Positions 7,324 to 17,107 of a DNA stretch of 64,000 nt are shown here, piece by piece (the first letter of the stretch is position 1; each line of letters opens with the position of its first letter). A program made the translations under genes and the position numbers. The stretch comes from Paenirhizobium naphthalenivorans (GTDB lineage: Bacteria > Pseudomonadota > Alphaproteobacteria > Rhizobiales > Rhizobiaceae), in NCBI RefSeq assembly GCF_007992095.1, contig NZ_BJZP01000004.1:62001-126000 (forward strand), read 5' to 3'. The notes below the pieces were generated by a model that was not told the DNA's origin, did no database searches, and saw only the letters and a list, made by a program, of their open reading frames with translations.

Positions 7324-8187
7324 ATGGACAAGACGACAAGCGGCTGGGTCAACGGGTTTCTCGGGGTGCTGATCTTCAGCGGCTCGCTTCCTGCCACGCG
7401 GGTGGCGGTGGCCGATTTCGACCCGGTCTTTCTGACCGTCGCCCGCGCGGCGATCGCCGGCGCGCTGGCGCTGGTCCTGCTGCTGGCCTTCCGGGAGAAA
7501 TGGCCGAAGCCCGGCGAGTTGGTGTCCCTGGTCGTCGTCGCGCTCGGCGTCGTCGTCGGCTTTCCGCTTTTGACCGCGCTGGCGCTCAAACACGTCACCT
7601 CGGCGCATTCGATCGTCTTCGTCGGGCTCCTGCCGCTCGCCACCGCCAGCTTCGCGGTCTTGCGCGGCGGAGAGCGGCCAAGGCCGGCCTTCTGGCTGTT
7701 TTCCGGCCTCGGCAGCCTGCTGGTCGCCGGCTTCGCCCTGCTTCAGGGCGTGACGGCCGCGCCGGTCGGCGACCTGCTGATGCTCGGCGCCATCATCGTC
7801 TGCGGGCTGGGTTATGCCGAGGGTGCCAAGCTTTCCCGCACGCTCGGCGGCTGGCAGGTGATCTCTTGGGCGCTCGTGCTCTCCCTGCCGGTCATGGTCG
7901 TGCTGGCGCTCGCCACCATGCCGCCGTCCTTTGCCGGAACCGGCCAGTCGGCCTGGCTGGGCCTTGCCTATGTCTCGGTGTTCAGCATGCTGATTGGCTT
8001 CGTCTTCTGGTATCGCGGGCTTGCCCAGGGCGGCATCGCTGCGGTCGGCCAGCTGCAGCTGCTGCAGCCCTTCTTCGGCCTGGTGCTGGCGGCCGGCCTG
8101 CTCGGCGAGGCGGTGAGCGGGTCCATGGTCGCGGTCACCGCCGCCGTTGTGGCCTGCGTCGCGGGGGCGAAGCGCTTCGCCAGCTAG
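7324..8187 (+). CDS. EamA/DMT-superfamily transporter
   Basis: A 287-residue inner-membrane protein with about ten hydrophobic helices in two EamA-type repeats. LGVLIFSGSLPATRVAV begins the first and LGLAYVSVFSMLIGFVFWYRGL is a hallmark of the second. The substrate cannot be read from the sequence; DMT members export amino acids, metabolites or drugs. I chose ATG 7324 because GAGGATGG precedes it; ATGs at 7309 and 7315 are in frame. It is divergent from the MocR regulator, a common pairing that suggests substrate-dependent control. Confidence 0.85.
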   Translation: MDKTTSGWVNGFLGVLIFSGSLPATRVAVADFDPVFLTVARAAIAGALALVLLLAFREKWPKPGELVSLVVVALGVVVGFPLLTALALKHVTSAHSIVFVGLLPLATASFAVLRGGERPRPAFWLFSGLGSLLVAGFALLQGVTAAPVGDLLMLGAIIVCGLGYAEGAKLSRTLGGWQVISWALVLSLPVMVVLALATMPPSFAGTGQSAWLGLAYVSVFSMLIGFVFWYRGLAQGGIAAVGQLQLLQPFFGLVLAAGLLGEAVSGSMVAVTAAVVACVAGAKRFAS

Positions 8188-8229
8188 GTGCGAGCGGCGC
8201 CCAAGCGATCGAGCGGGAAGATCGGTCTT

Positions 8230-8249
8230 GCCCCCGGCGAACCGGGGGC
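8230..8249. terminator. Hairpin between convergent transporter and ribB genes
   Basis: GCCCCCGG/CCGGGGGC with a CGAA loop, in the 88-base gap between two convergent stop codons. It has no long T tract on either side, so it may be a weak or factor-assisted terminator. Confidence 0.5.
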
Positions 8250-8275
8250 GATCTCAATCGTGTGGCACAGGCCCC

Positions 8276-9376
8276 TCAGACGATTTCGGTGCCGCTGATG
8301 CGGATGCCAAATCCTTCGAGGCCGACATAGTGGCGCTCGCGAGAGGCGAAGAGGCGGATCGAGGTGACGCCGAGGTCCTTGAGGATCTGCGCGCCGAGGC
8401 CGATCTCCAGCCATTCGCTTTCGCGCGCCTGGGCCTCCTCATGCGCTTCGCGCTCATGCAGGCCGCCTCTGGCGGTGGTCGATACGCCGACGCCGACCGA
8501 GCCCTCGCGCAGATAGACAATGACGCCGCGACCCTTTTCGGCGATCTTCTTCATGACGCCGTCGATCTGGCGGTCCTTGCCGAACACGTCCTTGCCGACG
8601 TGCTCGAGATGAAGTCGAACCGGAATGTCGACGCCGTCGCGAATGTCGCCGAAGACGACCGCGAGATGCTGCATCGGGTCCCATGGCAAGGAATAGGCAT
8701 GGGCCTTGGCCGGGCCGTAGGGCGTCTCGATGGTAAAGCTCGAGGCGAGCTGGATCAGCGTTTCCTTGCGCTGGCGATAGGCGATCAGGTCGGCGACGGA
8801 AACGCGCTTGAGGCCGTGTTCCTCGGCGAAGGCGAAGACTTCCGGCCCATGCTTGACGGTGCCGTTGTCGTTGACCAGTTCGCCGATGACGCCGACCGGC
8901 GGAAGGCCGGCGAGCTTGCACAGGTCAACGGCCGCTTCCGTATGACCGGAGCGCATCAATACGCCGCCTTCGCGGGCAACCAGCGGGAAGATATGGCCGG
9001 GACGGACGAAGTCGGCCGGGCCGACATTCGGATTGGCGAGATTGCGCACGGTGAGCGTGCGGTCGTCGGCCGAAATGCCGGTCGTCGTGCCGTGCTTGAA
9101 GTCGACGGTCACCGTAAAGGCGGTCGTGTGCGCGCTGTCGTTTTCGGCGACCATGGCGTTGAGGTTGAGGCGCTTGGCCTCTTCCTTCGGCATGGGCGCG
9201 CAGACGATGCCCGAGGTATAGCGCACGATGAAAGCCATTTTCTCGGCGGTGCAATGCACGGCGGCGACGATCAGGTCGCCTTCGTTTTCGCGGCCGTCGT
9301 CATCGGTGACGACAACGATCTCGCCGGCCTCGAAGGCGCGGATGGCGTCGACGACGCGGCTCTGGTCATAGCTCAT
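8276..9376 (-). CDS. ribB: RibB, DHBP synthase with degenerate GTP cyclohydrolase II-like domain (RibBX)
   Basis: A 366-residue riboflavin-pathway protein. Residues 1-205 are 3,4-dihydroxy-2-butanone-4-phosphate synthase, with the acidic loop DDDGRENEGDLI and the HTEAAVDL motif. It turns ribulose 5-phosphate into the four-carbon riboflavin precursor. The C-terminal half resembles GTP cyclohydrolase II, but where RibA carries the zinc ligands (C...CxC) this protein has LEHVGKDVFGKDRQIDG with no cysteine. So the second domain cannot be a normal RibA; this matches the described RibBX variant. It lies 12 bases after aroC, probably in one transcript. No FMN riboswitch is seen in front of it. Confidence 0.93.
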   Translation of the reverse strand: MSYDQSRVVDAIRAFEAGEIVVVTDDDGRENEGDLIVAAVHCTAEKMAFIVRYTSGIVCAPMPKEEAKRLNLNAMVAENDSAHTTAFTVTVDFKHGTTTGISADDRTLTVRNLANPNVGPADFVRPGHIFPLVAREGGVLMRSGHTEAAVDLCKLAGLPPVGVIGELVNDNGTVKHGPEVFAFAEEHGLKRVSVADLIAYRQRKETLIQLASSFTIETPYGPAKAHAYSLPWDPMQHLAVVFGDIRDGVDIPVRLHLEHVGKDVFGKDRQIDGVMKKIAEKGRGVIVYLREGSVGVGVSTTARGGLHEREAHEEAQARESEWLEIGLGAQILKDLGVTSIRLFASRERHYVGLEGFGIRISGTEIV

Positions 9377-9388
9377 GATTATTCCTCG

Positions 9389-10483
9389 TCACTTCAATCG
9401 GCCTGTCTGGCCGCGATCTCTCAGATAATGATCGGCGATCGCGCAGGCGAGCATCGCTTCGCCGACAGGAACCGCCCGAATTCCGACACAGGGGTCGTGA
9501 CGCCCCTTGGTGCGCACGTCCACCTCCTGCCCGTCGGCGTCGATCGAACGCCGTTCGGTGAGGATCGACGAGGTCGGCTTGATGGCAAAGCGCGCGACGA
9601 TAGGCTCGCCGGTCGAAATCCCGCCGAGGATGCCGCCGGCATTGTTGGACAGAAAGACAGGCCTGCCGTCCGGGCCGATCCGCATCTCGTCGGCGTTTTC
9701 CTCGCCGGTGATCTCGGCCGATCCGAAGCCGTTGCCGATCTCCACGCCTTTGACCGCGTTGATCGACATCAGCAGGCTGGCAATGTCCTGGTCGAGCTTG
9801 CCGTAGACCGGAGCGCCGATGCCGGCCGGCACGCCTTCGGCCACCACTTCGATCACGGCGCCGACCGATGAGCCGGCCTTGCGTATGCCGTCGAGATAGT
9901 CTTCCCAGACAGGCACGATTTCCGCGTCGGGCGCGAAGAACGGGTTCTGCTCGACCTGGGCCCAGTTCCAGTTGGCGCGGTTGATCTTGTGTTTGCCGAT
10001 CTGTACCAGCGCGCCGCGAATGGTGACGCCGGGGATGACGAGGCGGGCAAGCGCGCCGGCCGCCACACGCGCAGCCGTCTCGCGGGCCGAGGAGCGTCCG
10101 CCGCCGCGATAGTCGCGAATGCCGTATTTGACGTCATAGGTGAAGTCGGCGTGGCCTGGCCGGTAGCGCTTGGCGATATCGCCGTAGTCCTTGGAGCGCT
10201 GGTCGGTATTTTCGATCATCAGCGACACCGGCGTGCCGGTGGTGATCATCGATCCGTCGTCCTGCGGCATGACGCCGGACAGCACCTTGACGATGTCATC
10301 TTCGCGCCGCTGCGTGACGAAACGCGACTGGCCGGGTTTGCGCTTGTCCATGAAGGACTGCAGGTCGTCGAGGGTGAAGCGGAGACCGGGTGGGCAGCCG
10401 TCGATCACGGCTCCGAGCGCCGGCCCGTGGCTTTCGCCCCAGGTGGTGACGCGGAACAGGTAACCGAAGGTATTGTGCGACAT
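9389..10483 (-). CDS. aroC: Chorismate synthase
   Basis: A 364-residue enzyme of normal family length. It makes chorismate from 5-enolpyruvylshikimate 3-phosphate with reduced FMN. Signature regions are present: [19 protein letters not shown] near the start, [15 protein letters not shown], and [32 protein letters not shown] lies near the C-terminus. It is followed at 12 bases by ribB, and since AroC needs a flavin cofactor, the shared transcript makes metabolic sense. A GC hairpin (10505-10530) lies upstream in the short gap to the EAL gene. Confidence 0.97.
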   Translation of the reverse strand: MSHNTFGYLFRVTTWGESHGPALGAVIDGCPPGLRFTLDDLQSFMDKRKPGQSRFVTQRREDDIVKVLSGVMPQDDGSMITTGTPVSLMIENTDQRSKDYGDIAKRYRPGHADFTYDVKYGIRDYRGGGRSSARETAARVAAGALARLVIPGVTIRGALVQIGKHKINRANWNWAQVEQNPFFAPDAEIVPVWEDYLDGIRKAGSSVGAVIEVVAEGVPAGIGAPVYGKLDQDIASLLMSINAVKGVEIGNGFGSAEITGEENADEMRIGPDGRPVFLSNNAGGILGGISTGEPIVARFAIKPTSSILTERRSIDADGQEVDVRTKGRHDPCVGIRAVPVGEAMLACAIADHYLRDRGQTGRLK

Positions 10484-10609
10484 GTCTATGCACCGGAACG
10501 TTCGGGCGGCACATTGCTGTCAGTGCCGCCGCGGCCTTTGTTGGGCTCACTCATAGTGGAAAAGGGCCAAGCGGGACAAGCCCTACTTGGCGAACGCTGC
10601 GTCCTTGTT

Positions 10610-13600
10610 TCACGATGCTTTGCGCTGCGGATAGCCCTTGGAGAAGCGTGTGAACTCGCTGAAGGGCAGAGGCTTGGCGAAAGCGTAACCCTGGAGGAAG
10701 TCGCAGCCCAACTGGCGCAGAAGGCCGGCATGGTCGAGGCTCTCGACCCCTTCGGCGACTGTTTCGACGCCAAGCGAGCGGGCGATCTCGATGATGGAGC
10801 GCACGAGGGCGCGCTCCTGCGGCGAGTTCACGATCGGCATGACCAGCTGGCGGTCGATCTTGAGCCGCTTGGGCTTGAGCCTGAGGAGGCTGACGATCGA
10901 GGTGTGGCCGGTGCCGAAATCATCGATCTCGATGTCGATGCCGAGCGCTTTGATCCGCTCGATATTGTCGGTGACGATGTCGTCGCTTTCGTCGAGGAAG
11001 ATCGATTCCACCAATTCGAAACAGATCGTACCCGGGTCTATGGCAAGCCCGTGCAACTGATCCACCAGAGCGGAGTCATGCAGGCGCTTGGACGAGACAT
11101 TGACCGAGATGCGCGGCACTTTGACGCCGAGCGCCGTCCAGAGCATCTGGTCGCGCAGCGCCTTTTCCAGCACCAGTTGATCGATCTGGCCCATCACATT
11201 GAGCTCCTCCGCGACCTTGAGGAAATGGCCCGAGGCCAGCACGCCCTGATCGGGATGGTTCCATCGCACCAGGGCTTCCGCGCCGATAAGCCGCATGGTC
11301 GCCGCCTCGAATTGCGGCTGGTACCAGACGGTGAACTCATCACGTTCGAGACCTGTCAGGATCTCGTCGGCCATGCGCCTCCTGGAAACGACGTTGGCCT
11401 GCAGGTCCGGGGTGAAGAACTCGAAGCAGTTCCGCCCTTTCTCCTTCGCCTGATAGAGCGCCAGGTCGGCGTTGACCAGAACCCGGCGCGCATCGACGGA
11501 AAGACCGGCGGAGTGGGCGATGCCGATCGATATGCCGCAGCGACAGGAAAAGCCTTCGAAATCGATCGGCTTGCTCATCTCCTCGATGATCCGTTCGGAC
11601 AGTTCCGAGATTTCCTGCGTCGTGGTCGTTCGGCGGGCAAGGATGACGAATTCGTCGCCGCCGATGCGCGCCACCAGATCGCCATGCGGTACATTGCGGG
11701 TCAGAACTCTGGATGCATGAACGAGCATGGCATCGCCGGCTGCGTGGCCGAGCGTGTCGTTGATCTCCTTGAAGCGGTCGAGGTCGAGATGGAGGATGGT
11801 GAACCTGAGACGCTGGCGCTGGCCGGACTGGCTGAGTTCATCGAGTTCGATGTCAAGCTTGCGGCGGTTGGCGAGCGCGGTCAACGGATCGTGCAGCGCG
11901 TTGAATTCGATGCGATTCTTGGCGAGTTCGAGCTCGAGGTTGCGGCTGTCGGCTTCCGCCTTGGCGGTCCGTAGCTGTTCGGCGAGAAGGGCATCCGCTG
12001 TCACGTCGAAGGCGATGCCGATGATCTTCTTCTTGCCGTCCCTGCTGAGGTGAACGTGGCCGACGGTGCGGACATAGCGCAGCTCACTATTGGGCAGCTG
12101 GATGCGCTGGATGGTATTGAGCGTCGTGCCGAAGCTCGTCGCCCGGTTGGCTGCCAGCAAGGTCTCTTGCCGATCATCGGGATGGAGGGCGTTCATCCAT
12201 TCCTGACGCGTGACCGGCCGGTTGTTGTTTGGCAGGTTGTAGAGCTGGTGCATCCGGTCGTCCCAGTTCGCGGTGGTCGTCAGCGGATCGCCCTCCCATA
12301 TGCCGCAGTTGTAGGAGGCGAGCGCCAGGTCGAGTTTGTGGGAGAGTTCCGACAGCTCGTGCTCGCGGCTGGAAAGCTCGTCGAGGGCCAGTTCCAGCTC
12401 GGCGTTCTTGATGTCGCTGGTCGCCTTTGCCTCGTGCAGTGCCTGGGTGAAGAGCGTGTCGTTGGTGACGTCCCAGACAATGCCGGTCAGGCGCGGTGTA
12501 TCCGTGTCTCCGCTCGAGTAGGCGCCGACCGAGCGAAGATGACGGACCGTGCCGTCGTTGGCCAGTGTAACGCGGTAGCTTATGTCCCAGCTTGCGGTCG
12601 AACCGCTGCCGAGCCTCTCAGCGAAGGCCGCCTCGACGCGGGAGGCGTCGTCCGGATGGATGACCGAGTACCAGTGCGCGATTCTATCGCGGCCTTCGTT
12701 CGGTGCAAGACCATGCAGGACGGCGGCGCGGGCATCCCATGACAGAAGACCGTCGGCTTCGTGGATTTCCCAGATGCCGATATTGGCCGTTTCCATGGCG
12801 AGGTGGAACCTCCGCGAAAGATCGAGCAGTTTTTTCTCGCGGGCCTTGAGTTGCGAGATATGGCGATTGCGTTCACGCAGCAGATAGAGACTGAAAACAA
12901 TCGCCGCGATCATGCTGCTACAGGCGGCAAGGATGATGAGTCGCGTGATGAACTGGTGGTTGGATATCCCGTTCCAGCCATCCACAGGCAGAGCCAGGAT
13001 GTCCCATGCTCCGCCCGGATAGTCGAAGCGCTCGATCAAGGGCTCGCCACCGGTCACGGCGGCGGAGCCGAAAAGATAGACCGGTTCACCCGATGCCGGG
13101 ACGGTGCGGACAGCCAACGCGAGCTTGCCGAGTTCGTCATGCGGCGCGACGTCACTGCCATGGTTCGAGGAATGCAAGGATTGGCCAATAGCGCTTGCCG
13201 AGAAGAATTCGGCGACGTTCATGGTCAATAGCACCGAGCCCGAAACATCCGAGGCACCGTCGCTATCACGCACTGCCGGAGCCTCAAGGACAAACTGGTC
13301 GCCGCCGACAAGGCTCAGTCTCGGCTCCGTCGTTTTGGGGGTGGAGGCGTCGGCGGCACGGAATGAAACACTTTGGATGTGAGGAGAGCGCCGCTTCAGA
13401 TGTTCCACCATGACCGCGAACTCACGCGAAGGCGTGCCCGGATCGCTGGCCAGGATATCGGCAAAACGATTGGCCGAATCGATGTCGGTTTCGATCCGTG
13501 CCGTCAGGGCTGCACGGATCAGACGTATGTCGTCCGCCACGTGGCGCTCAAGCCGTTGGCGATCTACGAGGCTGCTGCGTTGGTCGAGCAAGACGCCGGC

Positions 13601-13702
13601 TGCGATGATCGTCAGGCTGACCAACACGCCGCCGACCAAGAAGATGCCCGCGCCGGGCATCTTCTCGTGATTGCCCCGCCGAATCCGATCGAAAAGTCTC
13701 AA
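10610..13702 (-). CDS. Membrane CHASE-PAS-PAS-GGDEF-EAL cyclic-di-GMP protein
   Basis: A 1030-residue inner-membrane signalling protein. TM1 is ~17-39 and TM2 ~251-275, with a CHASE-like sensor in the periplasm between them. Then come a coiled linker, two PAS domains (~300-550), GGDEF (~590-750) and EAL (~770-1015). RIGGDEF is intact, but the position of the inhibitory RxxD site reads PHGD. The EAL set looks complete: EALVRW, NVS, ELVES, IDDFGTG and AEGVE. It could therefore make and break cyclic-di-GMP. It is monocistronic and the ligand is unknown. Confidence 0.92.
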   Translation of the reverse strand: MRLFDRIRRGNHEKMPGAGIFLVGGVLVSLTIIAAGVLLDQRSSLVDRQRLERHVADDIRLIRAALTARIETDIDSANRFADILASDPGTPSREFAVMVEHLKRRSPHIQSVSFRAADASTPKTTEPRLSLVGGDQFVLEAPAVRDSDGASDVSGSVLLTMNVAEFFSASAIGQSLHSSNHGSDVAPHDELGKLALAVRTVPASGEPVYLFGSAAVTGGEPLIERFDYPGGAWDILALPVDGWNGISNHQFITRLIILAACSSMIAAIVFSLYLLRERNRHISQLKAREKKLLDLSRRFHLAMETANIGIWEIHEADGLLSWDARAAVLHGLAPNEGRDRIAHWYSVIHPDDASRVEAAFAERLGSGSTASWDISYRVTLANDGTVRHLRSVGAYSSGDTDTPRLTGIVWDVTNDTLFTQALHEAKATSDIKNAELELALDELSSREHELSELSHKLDLALASYNCGIWEGDPLTTTANWDDRMHQLYNLPNNNRPVTRQEWMNALHPDDRQETLLAANRATSFGTTLNTIQRIQLPNSELRYVRTVGHVHLSRDGKKKIIGIAFDVTADALLAEQLRTAKAEADSRNLELELAKNRIEFNALHDPLTALANRRKLDIELDELSQSGQRQRLRFTILHLDLDRFKEINDTLGHAAGDAMLVHASRVLTRNVPHGDLVARIGGDEFVILARRTTTTQEISELSERIIEEMSKPIDFEGFSCRCGISIGIAHSAGLSVDARRVLVNADLALYQAKEKGRNCFEFFTPDLQANVVSRRRMADEILTGLERDEFTVWYQPQFEAATMRLIGAEALVRWNHPDQGVLASGHFLKVAEELNVMGQIDQLVLEKALRDQMLWTALGVKVPRISVNVSSKRLHDSALVDQLHGLAIDPGTICFELVESIFLDESDDIVTDNIERIKALGIDIEIDDFGTGHTSIVSLLRLKPKRLKIDRQLVMPIVNSPQERALVRSIIEIARSLGVETVAEGVESLDHAGLLRQLGCDFLQGYAFAKPLPFSEFTRFSKGYPQRKAS

Positions 13703-14015
13703 GTCAGGAAGTCCCCCAGTTCTGTGAGGTCATCCTAAGCGGGCGCGGTTAATATAGAATTGAATCCGCTAATAGTATTGTCTTGCCAATAAGTTCTCGC
13801 GATAAACCGGAGACGTCAGCAACGTCTGCCAGATCGGCCGTATCCGCAAAAGTCGTTTATAGTCTTCGATGCGCGCTACACGTGCTTGAACCTCGCCGCA
13901 TTTGCGGTCATCAATCGCACCGAAAATGTCATTGTTGCGGGCGATTTTTGCCACATTCCGGAGGCCTAATTTGAAAACTTTCCGAACCCCGTCGATACTG
14001 GCAAAGGTAACCCGC
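13703..14015. other. Intergenic stretch without a recognisable gene
   Basis: This 313-base divergent gap lies between the CHASE-GGDEF-EAL gene and the DUF1344 gene and must hold both promoters. It is less GC-rich than the flanks. A minus-strand frame crosses it but runs antisense through DUF1344 and resembles nothing I know, so I did not call it. Confidence 0.5.
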
Positions 14016-14276
14016 ATGCGTATGATGATTGCAGTGCTTCTGGCGACAGCGAGCTTTCTCTCGCCGCTCAGCGTGCTGGCGGGAAGCGATGACGTGGAGG
14101 CCACGATCCAGGCCGTAAACGTCGACAATCTCAGCCTCGTACTGGACGACGGGAAGACTTATTCCGTGCCCGAGGAGTTCAATTTCGACGGCCTCGCAAG
14201 TGGTGTGAAGGTTATTGTGTTCTACACCGAGGTTGACGGCAAGCGCGTCGTGGACGATCTGGAGATCGTGCAATAA
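14016..14276 (+). CDS. Small secreted DUF1344 protein
   Basis: 86 residues: a Sec signal peptide (MRMMIAVLLATASFLSPLSV, cleavage after LAG), then a short beta-rich domain ending in VVDDLEIVQ that matches DUF1344, a family common in Rhizobiales. The mature part (VEATIQAVNVDNLSLVLDDG) looks like a small OB-like beta-barrel. The ATG at 14016 is backed by AAAGG at 14003. Longer in-frame starts would destroy the signal peptide. Periplasmic; function unknown. Confidence 0.82.
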   Translation: MRMMIAVLLATASFLSPLSVLAGSDDVEATIQAVNVDNLSLVLDDGKTYSVPEEFNFDGLASGVKVIVFYTEVDGKRVVDDLEIVQ

Positions 14277-14318
14277 GTCTGGCGACGCCGGCGTGAGAGC
14301 CTATTCCAGGCAGGCACA

Positions 14319-14909
14319 TCAGAGCCAGCCGATCAGGCCGTTATCGCGGTCGATCTTGAGAATCCGGTCCTGCGGAACATCCATGTCGCAGGCCTTGTCA
14401 CCGCTCCAGCCGCCGACGATACGGAAAACACTACGAACGATGCCGCCATGGCTGACGCAGACGGTTGGTCGTTCCACGGAGGTCAGCCAGGCGCCGACCC
14501 GCCACGACAGGATCTCGTAGCTCTCGGCATCCTTGCCCGGCGGGATGAAGTCCCATTTCTGCCGCGCCCGCGCCTCCACCCGTTCGGGCATGATGCGCTG
14601 CAATTCCGGTATGGTCGACCCCTCCCAGTCGCCGAAGGAAAGCTCGATCAGGCGGGGATCTGTACGATAGGCATCGGGGTCGAGGCCCATGGCCGCGCGA
14701 ACCCGCTCCATGGTTTCGCGGGTTCGCCCGAGCGGCGAGGCGACGAAATCGAAATCGACAGCGCTCTCACCCAGTTCCTCAGCCAGGCGAATGCCGTTCT
14801 CGCTCGCCTGGCGACGGCCAAGCGCGTTGAGGCCGATGTCCTTTTGCCCCTGAAGGCGCCCCTCGGCGTTCCAGTCGGTCTGGCCGTGACGGATCAAATA
14901 GATGAGCAC
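14319..14909 (-). CDS. Histidine phosphatase (phosphoglycerate mutase-like)
   Basis: A 196-residue cytosolic protein of histidine phosphatase branch 1. IRHGQTDWN carries the phospho-accepting His, SPLGRTRETM the second Arg motif, and CVSHGGIVR the distal catalytic His. I place the start at GTG 14909, giving MLIYLIRHGQT, because GAGGTC sits 8 bases before it; anything upstream would run into fabI. It follows fabI by 23 bases in the same direction, so the two probably share a transcript. The substrate is unknown; cofactor-dependent mutases and small-molecule phosphatases look alike. Confidence 0.88.
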   Translation of the reverse strand: MLIYLIRHGQTDWNAEGRLQGQKDIGLNALGRRQASENGIRLAEELGESAVDFDFVASPLGRTRETMERVRAAMGLDPDAYRTDPRLIELSFGDWEGSTIPELQRIMPERVEARARQKWDFIPPGKDAESYEILSWRVGAWLTSVERPTVCVSHGGIVRSVFRIVGGWSGDKACDMDVPQDRILKIDRDNGLIGWL

Positions 14910-14932
14910 GGCAAGTGACCTCGAAGCTTGGA

Positions 14933-15751
14933 CTATTCCTTGGCGACGGAGATGTCCGGCGCATCGACCGCCTTCATGCCGACGGTGTGATAGCCGGAGT
15001 CCACATGGTGGACTTCGCCGGTCACGCCGGTCGACAGGTCGGACAGCAGATACATGCCCGATCTGCCCACTTCGTCCGTCGTCACATTGCGCTTCAGCGG
15101 CGAGTTGTACTCGTTCCACTTCAGAATGTAACGGAAGTCACCGATGCCGGAGGCTGCGAGTGTCTTGATCGGGCCGGCCGAAATGGCGTTGACGCGAATG
15201 CCGCGACCGCCCATGTCGACGGCGAGGTAGCGCACCGAAGCCTCGAGCGCGGCCTTGGCGACGCCCATGACGTTATAGTGCGGCATGACCTTTTCCGCGC
15301 CGTAATAGGTGAGGGTGATGATCGAGCCGCCGTCATTCATGATCTTCTCTGCGCGGGCGGCTACCGCCGTGAACGAATAGACGGAAATGTCCATCGTCCT
15401 GGCGAAGTTGTCGCGCGTTGTCTCGATGTAGCGGCCGGTCAGCTCGTCCTTGTCGGAAAACGCGATGGCATGCACGACGAAGTCGATCTTGCCCCACTTG
15501 TCCTCGAGATTCTTGAAGACGGCATCAATGCTGTCGAGGTCGGTGACGTCGCAATCACCGGCCATGAAGGCATCCAACTCCTGGGCGAGCGGTTCGACCC
15601 GCTTGCGCAGGTTCTCGCCCTGCCAGGTGAAGGCGATTTCGGCTCCCTGTTCATGACAGGCTTTGGCAATACCCCATGCGATCGAGCGATTGTTTGCGAC
15701 GCCCATGATGATGCCGCGCTTGCCTGCCATAAGGCCGGAACCTTGAACCAT
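14933..15751 (-). CDS. fabI: Enoyl-ACP reductase (NADH), FabI
   Basis: A 272-residue short-chain dehydrogenase-fold enzyme catalysing the last step of fatty-acid elongation. The start GKRGIIMGVANNRSIAWGIA is the FabI nucleotide-binding signature. The catalytic pair is Y159 and K166 in YNVMGVAK, with a further Tyr at 149-150. SAGPIKTLAASGI is the substrate-loop region targeted by triclosan-type inhibitors. Upstream 15752-15874 holds its promoter region and no gene. It is likely cotranscribed with the histidine phosphatase. Confidence 0.96.
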   Translation of the reverse strand: MVQGSGLMAGKRGIIMGVANNRSIAWGIAKACHEQGAEIAFTWQGENLRKRVEPLAQELDAFMAGDCDVTDLDSIDAVFKNLEDKWGKIDFVVHAIAFSDKDELTGRYIETTRDNFARTMDISVYSFTAVAARAEKIMNDGGSIITLTYYGAEKVMPHYNVMGVAKAALEASVRYLAVDMGGRGIRVNAISAGPIKTLAASGIGDFRYILKWNEYNSPLKRNVTTDEVGRSGMYLLSDLSTGVTGEVHHVDSGYHTVGMKAVDAPDISVAKE

Positions 15752-15874
15752 GTTCTGCTTCCCTGAGACTTTTAATTGACCCTGCCTATGGCATAGCCCG
15801 CATCACGGTTCAAGATTGCACCGGATCATCAACTGTTAGGCAGCGTAACAAAGGGTGTGGCTGTCAAAAATACT

Positions 15875-17107
15875 TCATAAAAACAGGCCTTCGCGCATGA
15901 CGCGCATCAAGTCGGTGACTTTGTCGTCCGGCTTTTCCCACAGCATGACCCGCAGCTCAACGGCCAGCGCGCCGCGCCCGCCATCGCCGGTGGGTAGGCC
16001 GAGATCGTCGAGACGGATCACCTGGTCGGAACTCGACCACGCCGGAATGGTGATGTCCACCGTGCCGTTTGGCGTATCGACCTTGGTCTCGCAGCCGAGA
16101 ACCGCGTTCTCAAGCGTGATGGGCAAAACGGTCTTCAGGTCGTGGCCATCGACCGAGAATTTCTCGTCCTTTGCTACCCGCACGGTCACGGCCACGTCGC
16201 CGCGGCCCATGCCTTGTAGCCTCAGGCCCTGACCCTTGAGCCGCACCACTTGACCGTGGGTTACGCCGCCGTCGAGCGGCACACGCAGGTCACGGCCGTC
16301 GGAAAGCGTGATCGGCACGGACTTCTGCGCCAGCAGGTCATCTATGGTGACGGTCGCCTCGACGACGAGGTCGGGCGCCTTTTCCGGCGGCGGCTGGATG
16401 CCGCGGATGCGGCGGACCAGGGATGTCAGCAGTTCGATCGGCGCGAGGATTGAGGCGGGCTTGACGATGCCGGACGGGTGCTCGCTCTCGTTCCGCTCGG
16501 CCTCTGCCTCCGCATCGCGCTTCAGTGTCTCAGCGACAGCGGCCGCTTCCGGCGTATCGCCGAAGATGCGCGACACGAGATCCTCGGGGCTCTCCCCGGC
16601 GGCATTGGCTTTGCTCTGGGCCTGCGGGCCGGCCTGCCCCTGACCTTGGCCTTGTGGCTGGGCTTGCGCCTGGGGCGCGCCTTGCTGCGGCTTTTCCGAC
16701 TTGGCCTGGGTTGCCTGCGCTTTCGACTGTGCTTGAGCTTGGGCCTGCTTGTCGGCTTTGGCCTTTTCGGCTTCGGCGCGCGCGAGTTCGGCGAGCACGC
16801 GCTCGGCGTTGGCCTTGGCGATCTTGGCCTTCTCAGCGGCTTCGCGCGCGGCCTGGCGCTGCTGCATGATTGTTTGCTCGCGCTCGATTGCTTCGACCTT
16901 GTCGCGCTGCTGATCGTAACGGTTACGCTTTTCCGGGTCCTTCAATACTTCGTAGGCGCGGCCGACTTCGGTGAAGCGGCGGTTGGCATCGGGGTCCTGG
17001 CGGTTCTGATCGGGATGCACGCTCTTCGCCTTCATCCGCCAGGCCGACTTGATTTCATCGGCGCCCGCATCACGCTTTACGCCGAGCACTGAATAGAAAT
17101 CGCGCAT
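15875..17107 (-). CDS. J-domain co-chaperone (DnaJ/CbpA-like) with Gln/Ala-rich linker
   Basis: A 410-residue protein. Residues 3-67 are a J domain with the HPD motif (VHPDQN) that stimulates Hsp70 ATPase. Residues ~75-175 are a charged coiled coil passing into a low-complexity Ala/Gln/Gly stretch. Residues ~245-400 are the DnaJ C-terminal peptide-binding domain. There are no CxxCxGxG zinc repeats, so it is a class B or CbpA-like co-chaperone and not DnaJ itself. Housekeeping dnaJ-dnaK must lie elsewhere. Confidence 0.9.
   Translation of the reverse strand: MRDFYSVLGVKRDAGADEIKSAWRMKAKSVHPDQNRQDPDANRRFTEVGRAYEVLKDPEKRNRYDQQRDKVEAIEREQTIMQQRQAAREAAEKAKIAKANAERVLAELARAEAEKAKADKQAQAQAQSKAQATQAKSEKPQQGAPQAQAQPQGQGQGQAGPQAQSKANAAGESPEDLVSRIFGDTPEAAAVAETLKRDAEAEAERNESEHPSGIVKPASILAPIELLTSLVRRIRGIQPPPEKAPDLVVEATVTIDDLLAQKSVPITLSDGRDLRVPLDGGVTHGQVVRLKGQGLRLQGMGRGDVAVTVRVAKDEKFSVDGHDLKTVLPITLENAVLGCETKVDTPNGTVDITIPAWSSSDQVIRLDDLGLPTGDGGRGALAVELRVMLWEKPDDKVTDLMRVMREGLFL

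Noticed and set aside
9377..9388. FMN riboswitch in front of ribB
   Set aside because: Only 12 bases separate aroC and ribB, leaving no room.
9989..11974. 661-codon plus-strand frame across aroC and the GGDEF-EAL gene
   Set aside because: Antisense shadow. Both minus-strand genes have full family motifs.
13769..14128. 119-codon minus-strand frame over the DUF1344 start
   Set aside because: No family resemblance and antisense to a well-supported small secreted protein.
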